DNA of 64,000 nt from Leuctra nigra (GCA_934045905.1 OW203769.1:27454817-27518816), one strand, 5' to 3'. Numbered from the stretch's first letter, positions 8,801 to 19,067 are shown. Numbers and translations are program-made. Notes: generated by a model from the letters alone, not told the origin.

Positions 8801-11242
8801 ACGCACACCGATAGCACCATGCACTCGATATAGCACATTTTAATTTATATTTGAAATTGCCATTGCCATTTCAAAAAAAACTTTTTACAACATGTTAAAC
8901 TGAAAGCCATGAAACTTATTATAAACTGATGTGAAACTGAGTATAAGAAACTCATTTAAGGTGATACAAGCGCTCGGCCGTTTTAGAAAATTGAGAGAGA
9001 AAAATTGTTTCATAAGTGAGTGTAACTTTTACAGGATGCTCACATGATCACTCTGATTGGATATTAGTAGCAATTTTTAATTTTTGCTTATTTAGGCTCC
9101 GGTTATTCAACAAAACCGCGCAAAACGATGAAATTTGCGATACGATTGGAGACCAAACCCGTTAACCAATTGATCTCAAATTTTAATCATGATTAGATGA
9201 AAGACAAACTTAGGGTTATCCCTTGGCTTATTTTTGAAATTTAATTTTATACGGCGCCCAGGGAGACGAGAAAATAGCTAATTTTTCACCAAAAATCCAC
9301 TAATTATTACTAATTAACGAAACAAAAAATTAAAAATGTACCAAGGGATAACCCTAAGTTTGTCTTTTATCTAATCACGATTAAAATTTCAAATAATTTG
9401 GTCTACCCGTTTCGTCTCCAATCGTATCGCAAAAAGTGTCTACAAAAAGCAGCAAAATCGCTAGCGCTTGCACCCCGCCCAATAATGAGTTTTCAATTTT
9501 AGGTAATTTGAGGAAAATCATTTCGAATTTGGTGTATAACTTATAAAATAGCACACGTTGGTACTGTTTTCAATTTTTTCGTGATTATTATGTCTACCAG
9601 AAAAAAGATTTTTGTTTAAATCTATACAAAAAATAAAACTTCATTAGCTAACATATGACCGATTTTACTTGGCAAACCGTAAAGAGTAAAGACCAATCAG
9701 TCTTACTGTGTAACTTTGCATCAAACCCTCTGATTGCTTGAAGAATCAAAATCTTCCAATCAAGCTGAAATTTCTGTAGGTCGAGACCAACATTTTATAT
9801 TTTACACGTTTTCAGGGTAATCGGTGAAGAACTTGTAAAATTTTGAAGACAATCGGAACTAATTTTCAGAAAACACGTGAGCCGCGCTTAGGTACGTGTT
9901 GTAGAAGCGCGACTATTCCGATTTTCAAGTTTTCAAAATTGTAATGGATATTCATAGCTTGCACGACATTCTTTGTTTTACATCAGATATGCAAAAAATG
10001 GACGTTTTCCCCCGAAGACGGTCATTATGTTGGCACATTGCGATTACCCTGAAAACGTGTAAAATATGATAAAATGTTGGTCTCAACATTGCGAAATTTC
10101 AGCTTGATTGGAACTGACTCTTCAAGCAATCAGAGTGTTTTGTTGCAAAGTAAGACTGACGGTCTTCACGGTGCATCTCGATCATCGCACCGACATCGAA
10201 TCCGAATGTTTGCTGAACAATCATTCAAACCACTACTTTTACTCGGCTGAAATAAGTGTAATTTCACATCTGTCCGCCGCCCACTAGAAAGCAGCACATC
10301 CATGTGAATTCCAACTCCGTGATACCTAATTGCCTGATTAAAGAGCACATATGCGGTGACAAAGAGATGAAAGTGGTCCTCTGGGAGGCTGGGCCAAGCG
10401 GAAGAAAGGTAATTCTCATCTCTCGCGTCATGTTCAGTTGCCATGGAGACGGCTGATCGTGAGTTCGAGCCCCGGTCTGCGAAACACTCGCGTGCTTTTA
10501 AATAATCCATGGTGCTGCAAGCGTGAGTGATTTTGACGCTTGTTGCAAGCACTTTTTTGGATACGATTGGAGACGAAATGGGTGGACGAAATTATTTGAA
10601 ATTAGTTGATTTTTTGGTGAAAAATGGTCGAGTAAAATCCCGGTATTGGATGGAGTTTACGAATATTTTTTTTCTGGGGCTTAACGTCGCACTGTTCTGC
10701 AGCGAGGCTAATGGCGACGTATGAATGATTATGATGATGATTGGGAGATGATGGTGAAGAGTAGGTAAATGGAAGGTGGGAAGGAGGCGGTCGTGGCCTA
10801 TTATTAGGGATATTTTTTTCTTACACAAGTTTATGAAAGGTCATAACCTTATGACCAACTGTTCAGACAAACTGTTATGACCAACTGTTCAGAAATTTTC
10901 ACCACATGTGCTTTTTTTGGCTTTTTGACCCTTACCAAGGGTGAGCCGTTTAGGTTGTGGGTGTATTTTTATAAGTTATGTTGATGAAGAATGATCTGAA
11001 CGGAATAAGCTGGTGAGATGAGGCCACGGCCATGGAGCAGCAACTTACACTGGATAATGCTCGATCTTCTCGCAGAACGTGGATCCTGGTTTGGCACAAG
11101 ATGGCGTCTTGCCGGGGGGCGCGGGGAGGAAGGGCTGCTCCTTGCACGGCCCGTAGTGGTGGTCGCTGCAGCGCGGACTGGTGGCCAGTGGCGGGACTAA
11201 GAATAGGCTGACTAGCACGGTACACCATAGCTGAAACAACAT
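2704..11242 (-). CDS. spz: Spätzle-family cytokine (Toll receptor ligand), complete five-exon gene
   Basis: Joined exons 11242-11049, 5105-5019, 4625-4392, 3741-3493 and 2878-2704 give 939 nt, 312 residues plus stop, with GT-AG introns and matching phases throughout. Residues 1-22 form a signal peptide (hydrophobic core LWCTVLVSLFLV). Residues 23-199 are a Pro/Gly/His/Tyr-rich pro-region with the conserved FCEKIEHYP motif. A basic site GRKRR at 195-199 fits convertase cleavage. The C-terminal domain (about 213-305) has cystine-knot features: Cys 213, 254, 259, 263, 273, 302, 303 and 305, the NWMYVVNL segment and a final CCVCQI. Spätzle proteins are secreted, cleaved dimers that activate Toll receptors in immunity and embryonic patterning. 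The sequence resembles the Spz5/Spz3 side of the family more than Spz1, but I cannot fix the paralogue. Intron 1 is 5.9 kb. A non-coding 5' exon is possible, because TTGTTTCAG just inside the ATG resembles an acceptor. Confidence 0.92.
3493..3741 (-). CDS. spz: Spätzle exon 4: cleavage site and first half of cystine knot
   Basis: A 249-nt exon after acceptor GTGTGACGCGCAG. It encodes a short Thr/Pro spacer, the basic cleavage site GRKRR, a Gly-rich linker, then CPTTRRFILPQAAMNNRG and the NWMYVVNL strand through SSETC. The donor is GTGAGT. Confidence 0.92.
4108..4420 (-). repeat. Tandem array duplicating the exon 3 splice donor of Spätzle
   Basis: A 13-15 bp unit, GTCCGGGTTGTACT on the plus strand, is repeated about 20 times with variants. 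Every few units it is broken by a longer block, CTGTTCCACCACTC. In the gene's sense that block encodes EWWNR and carries AACAG|GTCAGT, the exon 3 donor. Besides the authentic donor at 4391, perfect copies lie at 4273 and 4228 and a degenerate one (GTTGGT) at 4141. The array therefore spans the exon-intron junction and has multiplied the donor. An open reading frame runs through it by chance of composition. Confidence 0.9.
4392..4625 (-). CDS. spz: Spätzle exon 3 (His/Tyr/Pro-rich pro-region)
   Basis: A 234-nt exon after acceptor TTGACCCTACAG. It is rich in His, Gly, Tyr and Pro and ends with YNPDEWWNR. The donor AACAG|GTCAGT is strong. Its last 29 bases are the founding unit of the tandem array that starts the following intron (4108-4420). 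Confidence 0.88.
5019..5105 (-). CDS. spz: Spätzle exon 2
   Basis: An 87-nt exon following the acceptor TGTTTGTTGCAG. Its first base completes the Val codon of exon 1. It encodes QLVRYLVERWGYDYESLL, the conserved segment that follows the FCEKIEHYP motif in the pro-region. It ends TACAG before GTCTGT. Confidence 0.88.
6094..6208. mobile_element. Tourist/Harbinger-like MITE (near-perfect hairpin)
   Basis: Arms of about 55 bp are inverted copies: GGCTGCGTTTCACCAAGATT on the left faces its complement ending GCAGCC on the right. The element is flanked by TTA at 6091-6093 and TTA at 6209-6211, the 3-bp target duplication typical of PIF/Harbinger elements. It is 115 bp and non-coding; the RNA would fold into one long stem. 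Confidence 0.85.
7095..7285. repeat. Weak foldback repeat
   Basis: AAACTCCA (about 7124) and TGGAGTTT (about 7241 and 7273), together with neighbouring TAAACT/AGTTTA runs, form interrupted inverted repeats. It resembles a decayed MITE; ends are not clear. Confidence 0.3.
8826..9674. mobile_element. Decayed copy of TTAA-MITE family A, interrupted by a foldback
   Basis: Flanks of the 8960-9474 element match family A copies at 16540, 17981 and 44745. AAATTGCCATTTCAAAAAA occurs on the left, and GCACACGTTGGT with a GATTTTACTTGGC segment on the right. The 3' end is cut by the second foldback at 9675. This gives the insertion order: family A first, then the foldbacks. Confidence 0.65.
8960..9474. 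mobile_element. Foldback DNA element, copy 2 (best-preserved)
   Basis: Ends are GGTGATACAAGCGCT on the left and AGCGCTTGCACC on the right, which are inverted. Inside, GCGATACGATTGGAGAC faces GTCTCCAATCGTATCGC, and GGTTATCCCTTGG faces CCAAGGGATAACC. It is about 515 bp and non-coding, inserted in a MITE of another family. No clean target duplication is visible. Confidence 0.75.
9675..10172. mobile_element. Second foldback element with about 140-bp arms
   Basis: The left arm starts ACCGTAAAGA and the right arm ends TCTTCACGGT. They share inverted segments such as CAGGGTAATCG/CGATTACCCTG and ACACGTTTTC/GAAAACGTGT. The central loop (about 9959-10045) is related to the dispersed repeats at 25440-25540 and 40360-40450. 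Confidence 0.65.
10535..10620. repeat. Fragment of the foldback family
   Basis: GGATACGATTGGAGACGAAA and the following 30 bp match the complement of the right end of the 8960-9474 element. The rest of the element is missing. Confidence 0.6.
10669..10812 (-). mobile_element. Truncated tRNA-derived SINE
   Basis: It matches the body of the full SINE at 13854-14147 from GGGGCTTAACGTCGCACTG to the GGTCGTGGCCTATTA segment, then stops. The tRNA-like head is absent. Orientation is as in the full copy (minus). Confidence 0.75.
11049..11242 (-). CDS. spz: Spätzle exon 1: signal peptide and FCEKIEHYP motif
   Basis: The ATG at 11242 opens a signal peptide followed by a Cys-containing pro-region. The exon ends in CATTATCCAGT before the donor GTAAG and leaves two bases (GT) of a Val codon. 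The alternative is that TTGTTTCAG at 11241-11233 is an acceptor and the true Met sits in an upstream exon; the reading frame is the same either way. Confidence 0.85.
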
Positions 11243-11514
11243 AGAACACAGTCAATGCCTACATGCTAGGGAAGGGAGGAGAGGAAACCCGGTACCGGCA
11301 TGTAGCCTACTCCTGACGAAAGATATCAAGGGGGCCAACGGCTTAACGTCCCATCCGAAGGACGGTGTAACATTCACTCACAGCACGAGCCTCCACAACC
11401 CGCGCCGTCGAGAGACTGATAACAGGTGGAGGGAGGTCGTCACACTAACCCCCAAACACCCCAGTCTCTCTGACCCAACCGCAGCAACTGGAACATGGAA
11501 TATCACTTTAAGCA

Positions 11515-13200
11515 TATTTTGGTACCAAACGCAATTTTTGTTAGTAACCAAATTGGAAATGGCTTATTTTTTTAAAGGAATTAGTCATTGTTGCTTCGAT
11601 ATGTGTTACAAGTTATTTTAATAAACTAAAAAAATGTGTGATATCCCCATAAAAAAACACTCCTTGTAAAAATACCAGCCAAGTCTCTTCAACTATAAAA
11701 AAATAGAAGAAATCTAAAAAAATCAGCACTGAAAAGTAGTGATATCAAAAATGGGCCAAGTCAAAACTTAATTTTAAAAACCAAAATATACTTGGCGCAT
11801 CGTTTGTAGGTATTATTATATATATTTAGGTACATTTGATTTTGGCATATACTTCTATACTATTTATTGAGCGAGCGAAGCGAGCGACTCCATTTGGCTC
11901 TTTTAGCACGGACCTCTGTTTTTTTTTTGTTTTTTTTTTTTTTTTGTTTTTGTATGCTAAAGGAAGCAATAGAAGTCGCACCGTTTCACCGATCGACCTG
12001 AAATTTTGCACACATGTAAAGACAACCTTCTCTGTTTGCAGACCCAATTTTTTTTTGAAATCCATCCATTGGTTCATTGTTAAAATAAGTATCTCCTGAT
12101 AGCCTAAAAAATGAAAATGGTCTTCGAGAAATGTGATCAAACTCATATTTAGCATGGTCAGTAAGACCAACAATGTCACTTATTTTACCAATTTTCAGCC
12201 GAATCTGTCAAGAAAGTATGCACTTATTGACATTTTTAATAGCTGTCAGAAATGAAACATTGAAAATGAATGTCTTTCCAATGCAACTGAATCTGATTTG
12301 CTTTAGGTACAAGAGTGTTTTGATGGTATGTACACTTTTTTAGTGAAAAGCAGATATTTTTATGTGTATTGAGTTGATCAAATTTGAATAATTCAATTTG
12401 GATCATAGTTTCCAACAAATCATTTCGAGTTTTTAAGGACCTTGATTGTCTTTTCGTCAATTCGTAGTTCTGATGGCCGTGCCTCCCGTGTTTCTACTTG
12501 GCTGATTTTGCAACCAGGAGGGATTAGAAACATAAGCTCACATTTCAATAATATCATTGAGTGGCGTTTGTTCTCTTCTAGCGTTCACACGTCATTCCAA
12601 ATCTCTCCTGCATTGTGCTTCTTTTCGTTGATAATTTTGGCAATTTGGTGTACTTTGTGAAGGTATTAGTAAAATTGAATCGCTTTTAAAGCATAGATAT
12701 TAGGTATCTACAGTTTTTGTCCAGGGGATTGATTATTTCAAATTATTTTCTTCTTGGAAACGTTGGATTTATTCCGTTTCTGAGCTTCTGTCTAGCCTGA
12801 CATTTCCTTGAAGGTTAGGTAGGTATATCTCGGATTACACATTAATGGTGGTCATACAATGACACATTGTTTTATATTGATTCAGTGGATCGTAGTTTGC
12901 TTTCAGTTTGACTTAAAATAATGTTTTCTGTGTGTTAACGAACGCATATTCGGTTAATGTTTGCGCACGTGTCGTGCTCGCTCATTCAACGCGTTACACA
13001 GAGCGTTTTCCTAGTATACCTACACGATGCGCCAAGTATATTTTGATTTTTAAAATTAAGTTTTGACTTGGCCCATTTTTGATATCACTACTTTTCAGTG
13101 CTGATTTTTTTAGATTTCTTCTATTTTTTTATAGTTGAAGAGACTTGGCTGGTATTTTTACAAGGAGTGTTTTTTATGGGGATAAACTGTCCTACCGTAA
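11515..13200. mobile_element. Palindromic element, third copy, split by a Helentron-like insertion
   Basis: The left arm (about 11640-11810) and right arm (about 13020-13190) are inverted copies of each other and match the palindromes at 32112-32472 and 44070-44432. Upstream sequence from 11515 also matches the larger element. Between the arms lies the 1.15-kb element at 11863-13014. In the other two copies the loop is only some 60 bp. Confidence 0.75.
11863..13014 (+). mobile_element. Helitron/Helentron-like non-autonomous element with both ends
   Basis: The 5' end reads TTTATTGAGCGAGCGAAG. The 3' end has a hairpin, AACGC-(10 nt)-GCGTT, followed shortly by CCTAG. Left flank ends in A and right flank begins with T, as expected of Helitron-type insertion without duplication. 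A 5' GAGCGAGC motif is inverted relative to GCTCGCTC near the 3' end, a feature described for Helentrons. The uninterrupted palindromes at 32.3 and 44.3 kb act as paralogous empty sites. Internal sequence matches 47657-48390 in inverse orientation. No Rep or helicase is encoded. Confidence 0.65.
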
Positions 13201-13853
13201 TGTCTGTTGATTTATCTTTAAATGATAATACTTTCAAGCATTACTTAAGTTTCACCATCGAGCTTCCCACACAAAAATTAATTCAAATTTCCGATAAAAT
13301 CTTGAAATCTGCCCAATTAATATTTCCCCTGGCGCTTTCTTCTCGATCACACATGCTCAACAATGGCGCGTGACCTGACCCGTCTGACCCGGACTTGTTT
13401 TAGGGTTGAACTTGCCCAAGTTGCGTCATCGCCCATCCTCATTGTTAAAACATAGCGAATACTTTCTACTTGGAGTTGATATTCGGCGGGCGCAGACAGA
13501 AGAAAGCCACTCAGAGATTAGGATGCGCCAGACATTAAGATGATGATGAAGATGAGATCTGCTCAGCATGAGAAGAGAATAAGCGATACGTGATGGCAAG
13601 ATGGCTAATGTCAGTCTACAGATTCACTTATTTGTTTTTACAGTTTGTATTTCCAAGTGCAGTGAAAGGAGAAACAATTATTGAAATGGAAATTTATTTA
13701 TGAATTTACTTTTGTAGCTATATCAAACAACTAAAGCAAATATTTGTATACACTTTGTGCCCCTGTCATCCGCCCTTTACCTAGTACTACAATAGCTTCC
13801 AGAGTGCAGTCGTGTTCCTTCTTTTCTCGAAGAAAAATCTAGATGAATAATAT

Positions 13854-14147
13854 TTTATTTTTTATTTTTTTTGTCTGGGGCTTAACGTCGCACTGTTCTG
13901 CAGCGAGGCTAATGGCGACGGATGAATGATTATGATGATGATTGAGAGATGATGGTGAAGAGTAGGTAAGGATGGAAGGTGGGAAGGAGGCGGTCGTGGC
14001 CTATTAGTAGGGTACCTTCCCAGCATTTGCCTGTTGACTGAGGGAATACCACGAAAAAAACCCAGTCAGGAAGGCGGCCGCGGGAATCGAACCCGGGCCT
14101 CCGGAATACAAGTTCAGAGCGTTACCACTCAGCCAAACCTGTTCCGT
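13854..14147 (-). mobile_element. Full-length tRNA-derived SINE with 14-bp target duplication
   Basis: On the minus strand the head has an A box TGGCTGAGTGGTAACGC (14135-14119) and a B box GGTTCGATTCC (14093-14083), followed by a body and a T-rich plus-strand tail (A-rich on the minus strand). Perfect copies of TAGATGAATAATAT flank it at 13840-13853 and 14148-14161. RNA polymerase III would transcribe it leftward. Partial relatives are at 10669, 14370, 15187, 26087, 50880 and 51705. Confidence 0.9.
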
Positions 14148-14369
14148 TAGATGAATAATATGCTTGTGTGATAAATTGTACAATATTTAATTTAAAAATA
14201 GACCAAAAATAAATTGTATTTAACTTGGAAATCTGTGATTCTCATATGAATATCTCGCATTGAAATAATTCAGTCCGGAACGTTGAGTTTGACAGCTGGC
14301 AATGTTCAGACCACATGATTATGTGACAGCAGTCACTTGAGCGGTTCCGAAACACTCTTTTACCTGGGC

Positions 14370-14580
14370 AAGTTGCTCAGACGATATGTCTTGGACTTGC
14401 AACCCTCGTCTTCCTGACTGGACTTTAGTTGAGAGGCAATGCTGAGAAGGTTCCCTGCTGTAGTCCACAACCTTATACTTCCCACCGTCCATTTTGACCT
14501 GTTCTACATTACCTCCCAATCATAATCATACTCATTTATCCATCGCCATTAGCTTAGCGTATTTGCAGATCAGTGCATCG
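14370..14580 (+). mobile_element. Degenerate SINE copy, opposite orientation
   Basis: Contains GAGAGGCAATGCTGAGAAGG and TTCCCACCGTCC, and ends in a CATCGCCATTAGC segment. These are the complement of the SINE body at 13854-14147. It is diverged and truncated. Confidence 0.6.
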
Positions 14581-14773
14581 TTAAACACTTTTAAGGATGG
14601 GTAATTTTGAATTTTATATTTGTATGCCACAAATTTAATCTAAAATCAAGTGAATTTTAGCTTAGCTTTAGCTTATTTTAGTGAATTTACATGGTTAAAT
14701 CGACCCTTGTATACCTAAAGTAAAAAACATCTTGAATCGATCCCGGGCCATCCGAATGACATTGAATGTATGC

Positions 14774-14868
14774 ACACCACACCTGGTGCGTATAAACCAG
14801 ACTACGCACACACCTGGTGCGTATAGACCTGACTACACACACACCTGGTGCGTATAAACCTGACTGCG
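14774..14868. repeat. Three tandem units of about 33 bp
   Basis: CACACCTGGTGCGTATA followed by AACC(A/T)GACT recurs three times with a short ACAC-rich spacer. It lies in non-coding DNA. Confidence 0.8.
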
Positions 14869-15186
14869 CCGAGCTACTAGTTCCAGCCTGATCTGGATCA
14901 GCAGCTTCACGCTCTGGGAACAAGACGAGCCGGTCACGTGACTCGTTTCCTTATTGCGTGAAAACTGTACCGGAGTGACGTCATTGTTACATGACGCAGG
15001 CGCAGAAAGTCAACGAAGTAGAATAGGAGAGTGCATTCTCTTATTGTCAAAGAACAGTATTTTCATTTTAATATTAAGATATTAATGCGGGAACAATATT
15101 GGCGGCTAAAATGTGTAAAATACGATGCGTTTAAATATTTACGATGAAAGCGCATTATATGCACATGGCAAAACAAATAAATATGG

Positions 15187-15375
15187 TGACGGATGAATGA
15201 TTATGATGATGATGATTGGAAGAATGACGACGAATAGGTAAGAATAGACGGTGGGAAGAAGGGGTCGTGGCCTATTAGTAGGGAACCTTCCCAGCATTTG
15301 CTGTCGACTGAGGGAAAACCACAAAATCCTCAGTCAGAAAGACGGTCGCGGTTACCGAACCGTTCTCCAGCCTTC
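15187..15375 (-). mobile_element. Partial SINE
   Basis: Shares GACGGATGAATGATTATGAT, GTCGTGGCCTATTAGTAGGG and CTTCCCAGCATTTGC with the full SINE. The tRNA-like head is decayed. Confidence 0.7.
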
Positions 15376-16346
15376 ACGTCAACAACATCCCAAAGACATG
15401 AAAACACTTCTAAAACATCACACAAACGATAAGAAATCCCAATCAAATCAAATACTCCACTTTTGATTCAACTTTTTTATCCGGAAACAATATAACTAAA
15501 ACGGTTTGCATGTTCGCTGCCTGCAACATTCTCCGCTAGCTCGTATCGTGGCAAGATCGTGGCAAACGAAAGCAGGCGGACAATCATCGCTTCAATGTCA
15601 TAATCCAGCCCAATGATTCCGTAGAGCTAAATGAGATAATATTTAGAATGTTTTTACTTTCGCTGTGGTCAGATTGCCGTACATCTTTCACCTCGCCTCA
15701 TGGCCAAGGGACTTTCTTTGTGAATCATCGGACATTCACCAGTGGGGTCAAAGGTCGATGAGAACTCGGTGCAGAGTTGCATCGTCCTGGGGTTATTCTA
15801 CATCTATTCATGCTATGTTAATCCTTATGGCCGTGACCTGATTCCATCAGGAATGGAATTGGGAAAACGTTCTAGAATACGCCTCCTGGTATTCTTTGGT
15901 ATACGCATTGCATTCAAAATAATTGGTTGAAAGGTAAAAAATATATTCTTCAGATCAAGTATGCATTTGTTGTGAATATTATTTGTTAGTTATAAAAACC
16001 TACTGATAAGTCGGATTGACTTAGTAGGACTATTTATGTGTGCATAAAAAGTGTTTTGTAATATTATTTCTTGTGTGATCAATAAAAAAAAATAAAAAAT
16101 TTTTGGCCATTGAGACCAATCTATTTTTATTCTTTACAAGTTTTCTGCGAAAACTGTCAAGAATTTAAATAGTTATTGACTTGTTAGTTATTGACTTTAA
16201 AGTAGCTGATAATTAAAATTATGTATCGAGAAGTTAATGCCCCGCATCTTGATCACATACAAATGATATAGTGTGTAAATTGTATATTGATTAATTGGAT
16301 CGTGTTGCTTCCCTGAAGTATTGGTTCGAGATGTCGCTCATGCCGG
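15376..16346. other. AT-rich non-coding DNA
   Basis: No supported gene. A segment at about 15815-15890 is the inverse of one at 17598-17715: they share the complementary motifs TTAATCCTTATGGCCGTGAC and GTCACGGCCATAAGGATTAA, plus GGAATTGGG/CCCAATTCC. This suggests another small transposon family. Confidence 0.45.
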
Positions 16347-16385
16347 TGCTCGCTCATCAACGCGTTACACCGTGCGTTTCATTGG
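16347..16385 (+). mobile_element. Degenerate 3' end of the Helentron-like family
   Basis: GTGCTCGCTCATCAACGCGT and TACACCGTGCGTTTC match the conserved terminus. The final CTAG has decayed to ATTGG. Confidence 0.55.
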
Positions 16386-16539
16386 AAATGCTATCGGCAC
16401 AAGAGAAGTGCCGTGGCGATGAAATCGACTGGAGGATCTTGAAATGTTCGGTTGCATTTCAAAGACACACAAGGAGTACGCAAACGCAGTGGCTCTCATG
16501 GCAACCTCAGTTAAGATTGCTGATAGCTTAGCTGATCGA

Positions 16540-16995
16540 AGAGCTCCAGAAACATTTTTTGTTGAAAATATCATTCTATATTACTTTTTACAACATTTAA
16601 ACTATATTTAAATATAATAGACTCATATAATATCTGGTAGTTAACTCCTGACATTTTTAAAGTTCCAACAAAATTTAACACAGTGCCTATGACACTATTT
16701 TGATTTTGGTTTCTAACTTTTAAGATAGCACACGTTGGTTTTGTGATCAATTCCTTTCCTGATAGTATGTCCGTCTGTCTATCAAAAAATAGTTTTTGTT
16801 CGATCTTCGATACAAAAAAATTATAAATATTTTAGCCTAAATATGACACGACTTTACTTATAAGATAACATGGGGGAGACAGCTCAATATATCTCAGAAA
16901 CTAGACACGAGAAGTGTTTAATATTTAGAACGACTGTGTATGGCATGATTATCAATAAGTACTTACACACACCATTATGGTAATCTGAGACCAGA
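16540..16995. mobile_element. Degenerate copy of TTAA-MITE family A
   Basis: Shares TTACTTTTTACAACATTTAAA, GCACACGTTGGT, ACATGGGGGAGAC and GTGTATGGCATGATTATCAA with the intact copy at 17981-18512. Terminal repeats are eroded. Confidence 0.6.
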
Positions 16996-17597
16996 CCCGA
17001 TAAAAACTCGTCTTACCACGACATAAATCAAGCCAGCAACTGCATTACTGAACAACATAAAACAATCCTCACTTCATTATCGACTTGCATTGTGCAAGTG
17101 TCAAGCGTCTTATCTAACAATAGAGTGCAATTCATTGTATTACAGTGACACTCGGTGTTCCGTAAGCACGGCATCTGAGATCGCGGGCAAAGTGATAGTT
17201 GATCGCTGCCATGTGTCGACTTTCTGAAACCTACCGACTCAATGACGGGGGCGTTTCTGCGTTACAAGTTCCATATTCGTGTTGTCCGACGGGTTTTTTC
17301 AAAATGTGAGAGAAGGGTAAATGGGTCAGTGGTATTTTACAGGTTTTTAGATGTCAACTTCGAAGTCCTGAATGGATGGGGTTTTTTATTTCGAATCACA
17401 GTCTTAAAACTTACAAAATATTATTCGGCACTAAAACACCACTTTGATGAAATGATTCCAGGCCGGATGATTTCGTTTTGGCCTATGTTATCTTATAGAA
17501 GGTCTAATTATTTTGAATCGATAGATTTGGACAAACACGTTATGTAATGGTAGACAGACAGGGATATTCTGTACGGAAAACTTTGAAATCAGGAGGC

Positions 17598-17715
17598 CTA
17601 TTCTAGACCGTTTTCCCAATTCCATTCCGATGGAATCCGGTCACGGCCATAAGGATTAACATTGCACCGAATCAGATTCCAGTGGAATTGGGGATTTAAA
17701 AGTCTGGAATAGTCT
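17598..17715. repeat. Dispersed repeat related to 15815-15890 (inverted)
   Basis: GGCCTATTCTAGACCGTTTTC at the left and a GAATAGTCTCC stretch at the right hint at imperfect terminal inverted repeats. The core matches 15815-15890 in reverse. Probably a MITE remnant. Confidence 0.45.
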
Positions 17716-17980
17716 CCCAGTAGGTAGTAAATTGCTTGTTATTTTAAATATTAGAATCTATTCTAAATGATTATCCTATCCTTTGTTTATTCTTTGATGA
17801 CAGTTGAAAACTTAATATAAGACGGGAATGCAAGTACAGCATATTACATGAGTCTTTCACACTTGTAACCTGTAATGTTAGAAAAGAAGATGCCTGTAAA
17901 GATGCGGAAACCAAGCCTTCTTGATGTGCTCAGAAGGCTGTGATCAAAACAGTTTCAACCGTCAAACATGCGGCGCTTAA

Positions 17981-18512
17981 CGTGGCTCAACCGATCGAAC
18001 ATTCCAAAATATTTATTTTTTGAAATTACCATCACGAATTACTTTTTCCAACATTTCAACTATATTTAAGTATAAACAAACCATAAAATGTAATTTAACT
18101 TGCAACTCCTGTCTTACAGCGAGGTTTCAAATTATTGCCTTCCGAGAATGAACAAAACTTTAACACAGGAGGTATAGGAAAATTATTGCGTTTTTCGTTT
18201 ATAACTTCTAAAAAAGCACACGTTGGTATTGTTTTGAATTTTTTCCTTAATAGAATATCCATATATCTACCAGAAAAAAAGTTTTTTGATCAAAGTTGGG
18301 ACTACATAAAAATTAGATCTTCATTATTAGCCTAAATGTGACACGATTTTACTTGGCTGCCATAAGATAACATGGGGAAGAAAACTCAATTTATCTCAGA
18401 AACTAGACACGAGAAGTGTTTAATTTTTTCAATGATTGTGTATGGCATGATTATCAATAAGTAGACAAAAAATTATGAAAATCTGAGACTATGCCCGATT
18501 GGATGAGCCACC
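17981..18512. mobile_element. TTAA-flanked MITE, family A
   Basis: Terminal inverted repeats CGTGGCTCAACCGATCG and CGATTGGATGAGCCACC are flanked by TTAA at 17977-17980 and 18513-18516. A TTAA target duplication is the hallmark of piggyBac-type transposition. The 532-bp interior has no transposase. Relatives lie at 8826, 16540 and 44745. Confidence 0.75.
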
Positions 18513-18516
18513 TTAA

Positions 18517-19067
18517 GCCCTATCACACTGAGTTGCAACCCGTGTATGGAACCGGCGGTTGGAAAATATGGTTGGCCGCGCATGTGCAGAGACTGAATTT
18601 GGTCAACCCACGGGTTGGTTTGAAAAATAGAGAAGTCTCTATTTTTCCGGTTCCAACAATTTGTTGTGGTACCACGTGACGTGAACTGACCAATACGATT
18701 CTATAAATAATAGCTATAAATCATATTTATCAGATGAATATTTAACTTGAACATGTGTATGGATAAATATTGCGTATTATTATTAACTTGTACTTACTTA
18801 AATATCTTTCTTTCACAAGTAATCACTCAAAATATGAGATTTGGATTGCCGCTGTCAGATTTGTTATTCCTATACTTTTATTTTAGTTACTATGGCAACT
18901 TTTTCCGGAACCGGAAACAGTGCTTTCTGCGCAACTCATGAGTGTCAATTGTGAACCAACCAACATCAAACCAAACAGTTGCGTGTGATAGGCGGTTGCC
19001 TCTTTTTGCAACAAAAGTTTCCATACGCGGGTTCCAACCGTGGGTTGCAACCCAGTGTGATACCCAC
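18517..19067. mobile_element. TTAA-flanked MITE, family B, abutting family A
   Basis: Ends CCCTATCACACTGAGTTGCA and TGCAACCCAGTGTGATACCC are inverted repeats of about 24 bp with one extra base at each tip. TTAA lies at 18513-18516 and 19068-19071. The left TTAA is also the right TTAA of the family A copy, so this element probably inserted into that exact site. No coding sequence. Confidence 0.75.

Larger units (their letters stand above)
5106..11048 (-). other. Intron 1 of the Spätzle gene (5.9 kb) with nested mobile elements
   Basis: The intron runs from GTAAG at 11048 to CAG at 5106. It holds a Tourist-like hairpin (6094-6208), a weak foldback around 7095-7285, a degenerate TTAA-MITE interrupted by two foldback elements (8826-10172), a foldback fragment (10535-10620) and a truncated SINE (10669-10812). 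I found no convincing internal exon. A stretch at 5330-5600 is GC-richer but shows no splice-consistent coding frame. Confidence 0.75.

Noticed and set aside
13854..14147. A tRNA gene suggested by clear A and B boxes
   Set aside because: The acceptor and anticodon arms do not fold properly, a body and A/T-rich tail follow, and a 14-bp duplication flanks it, so it is a SINE.
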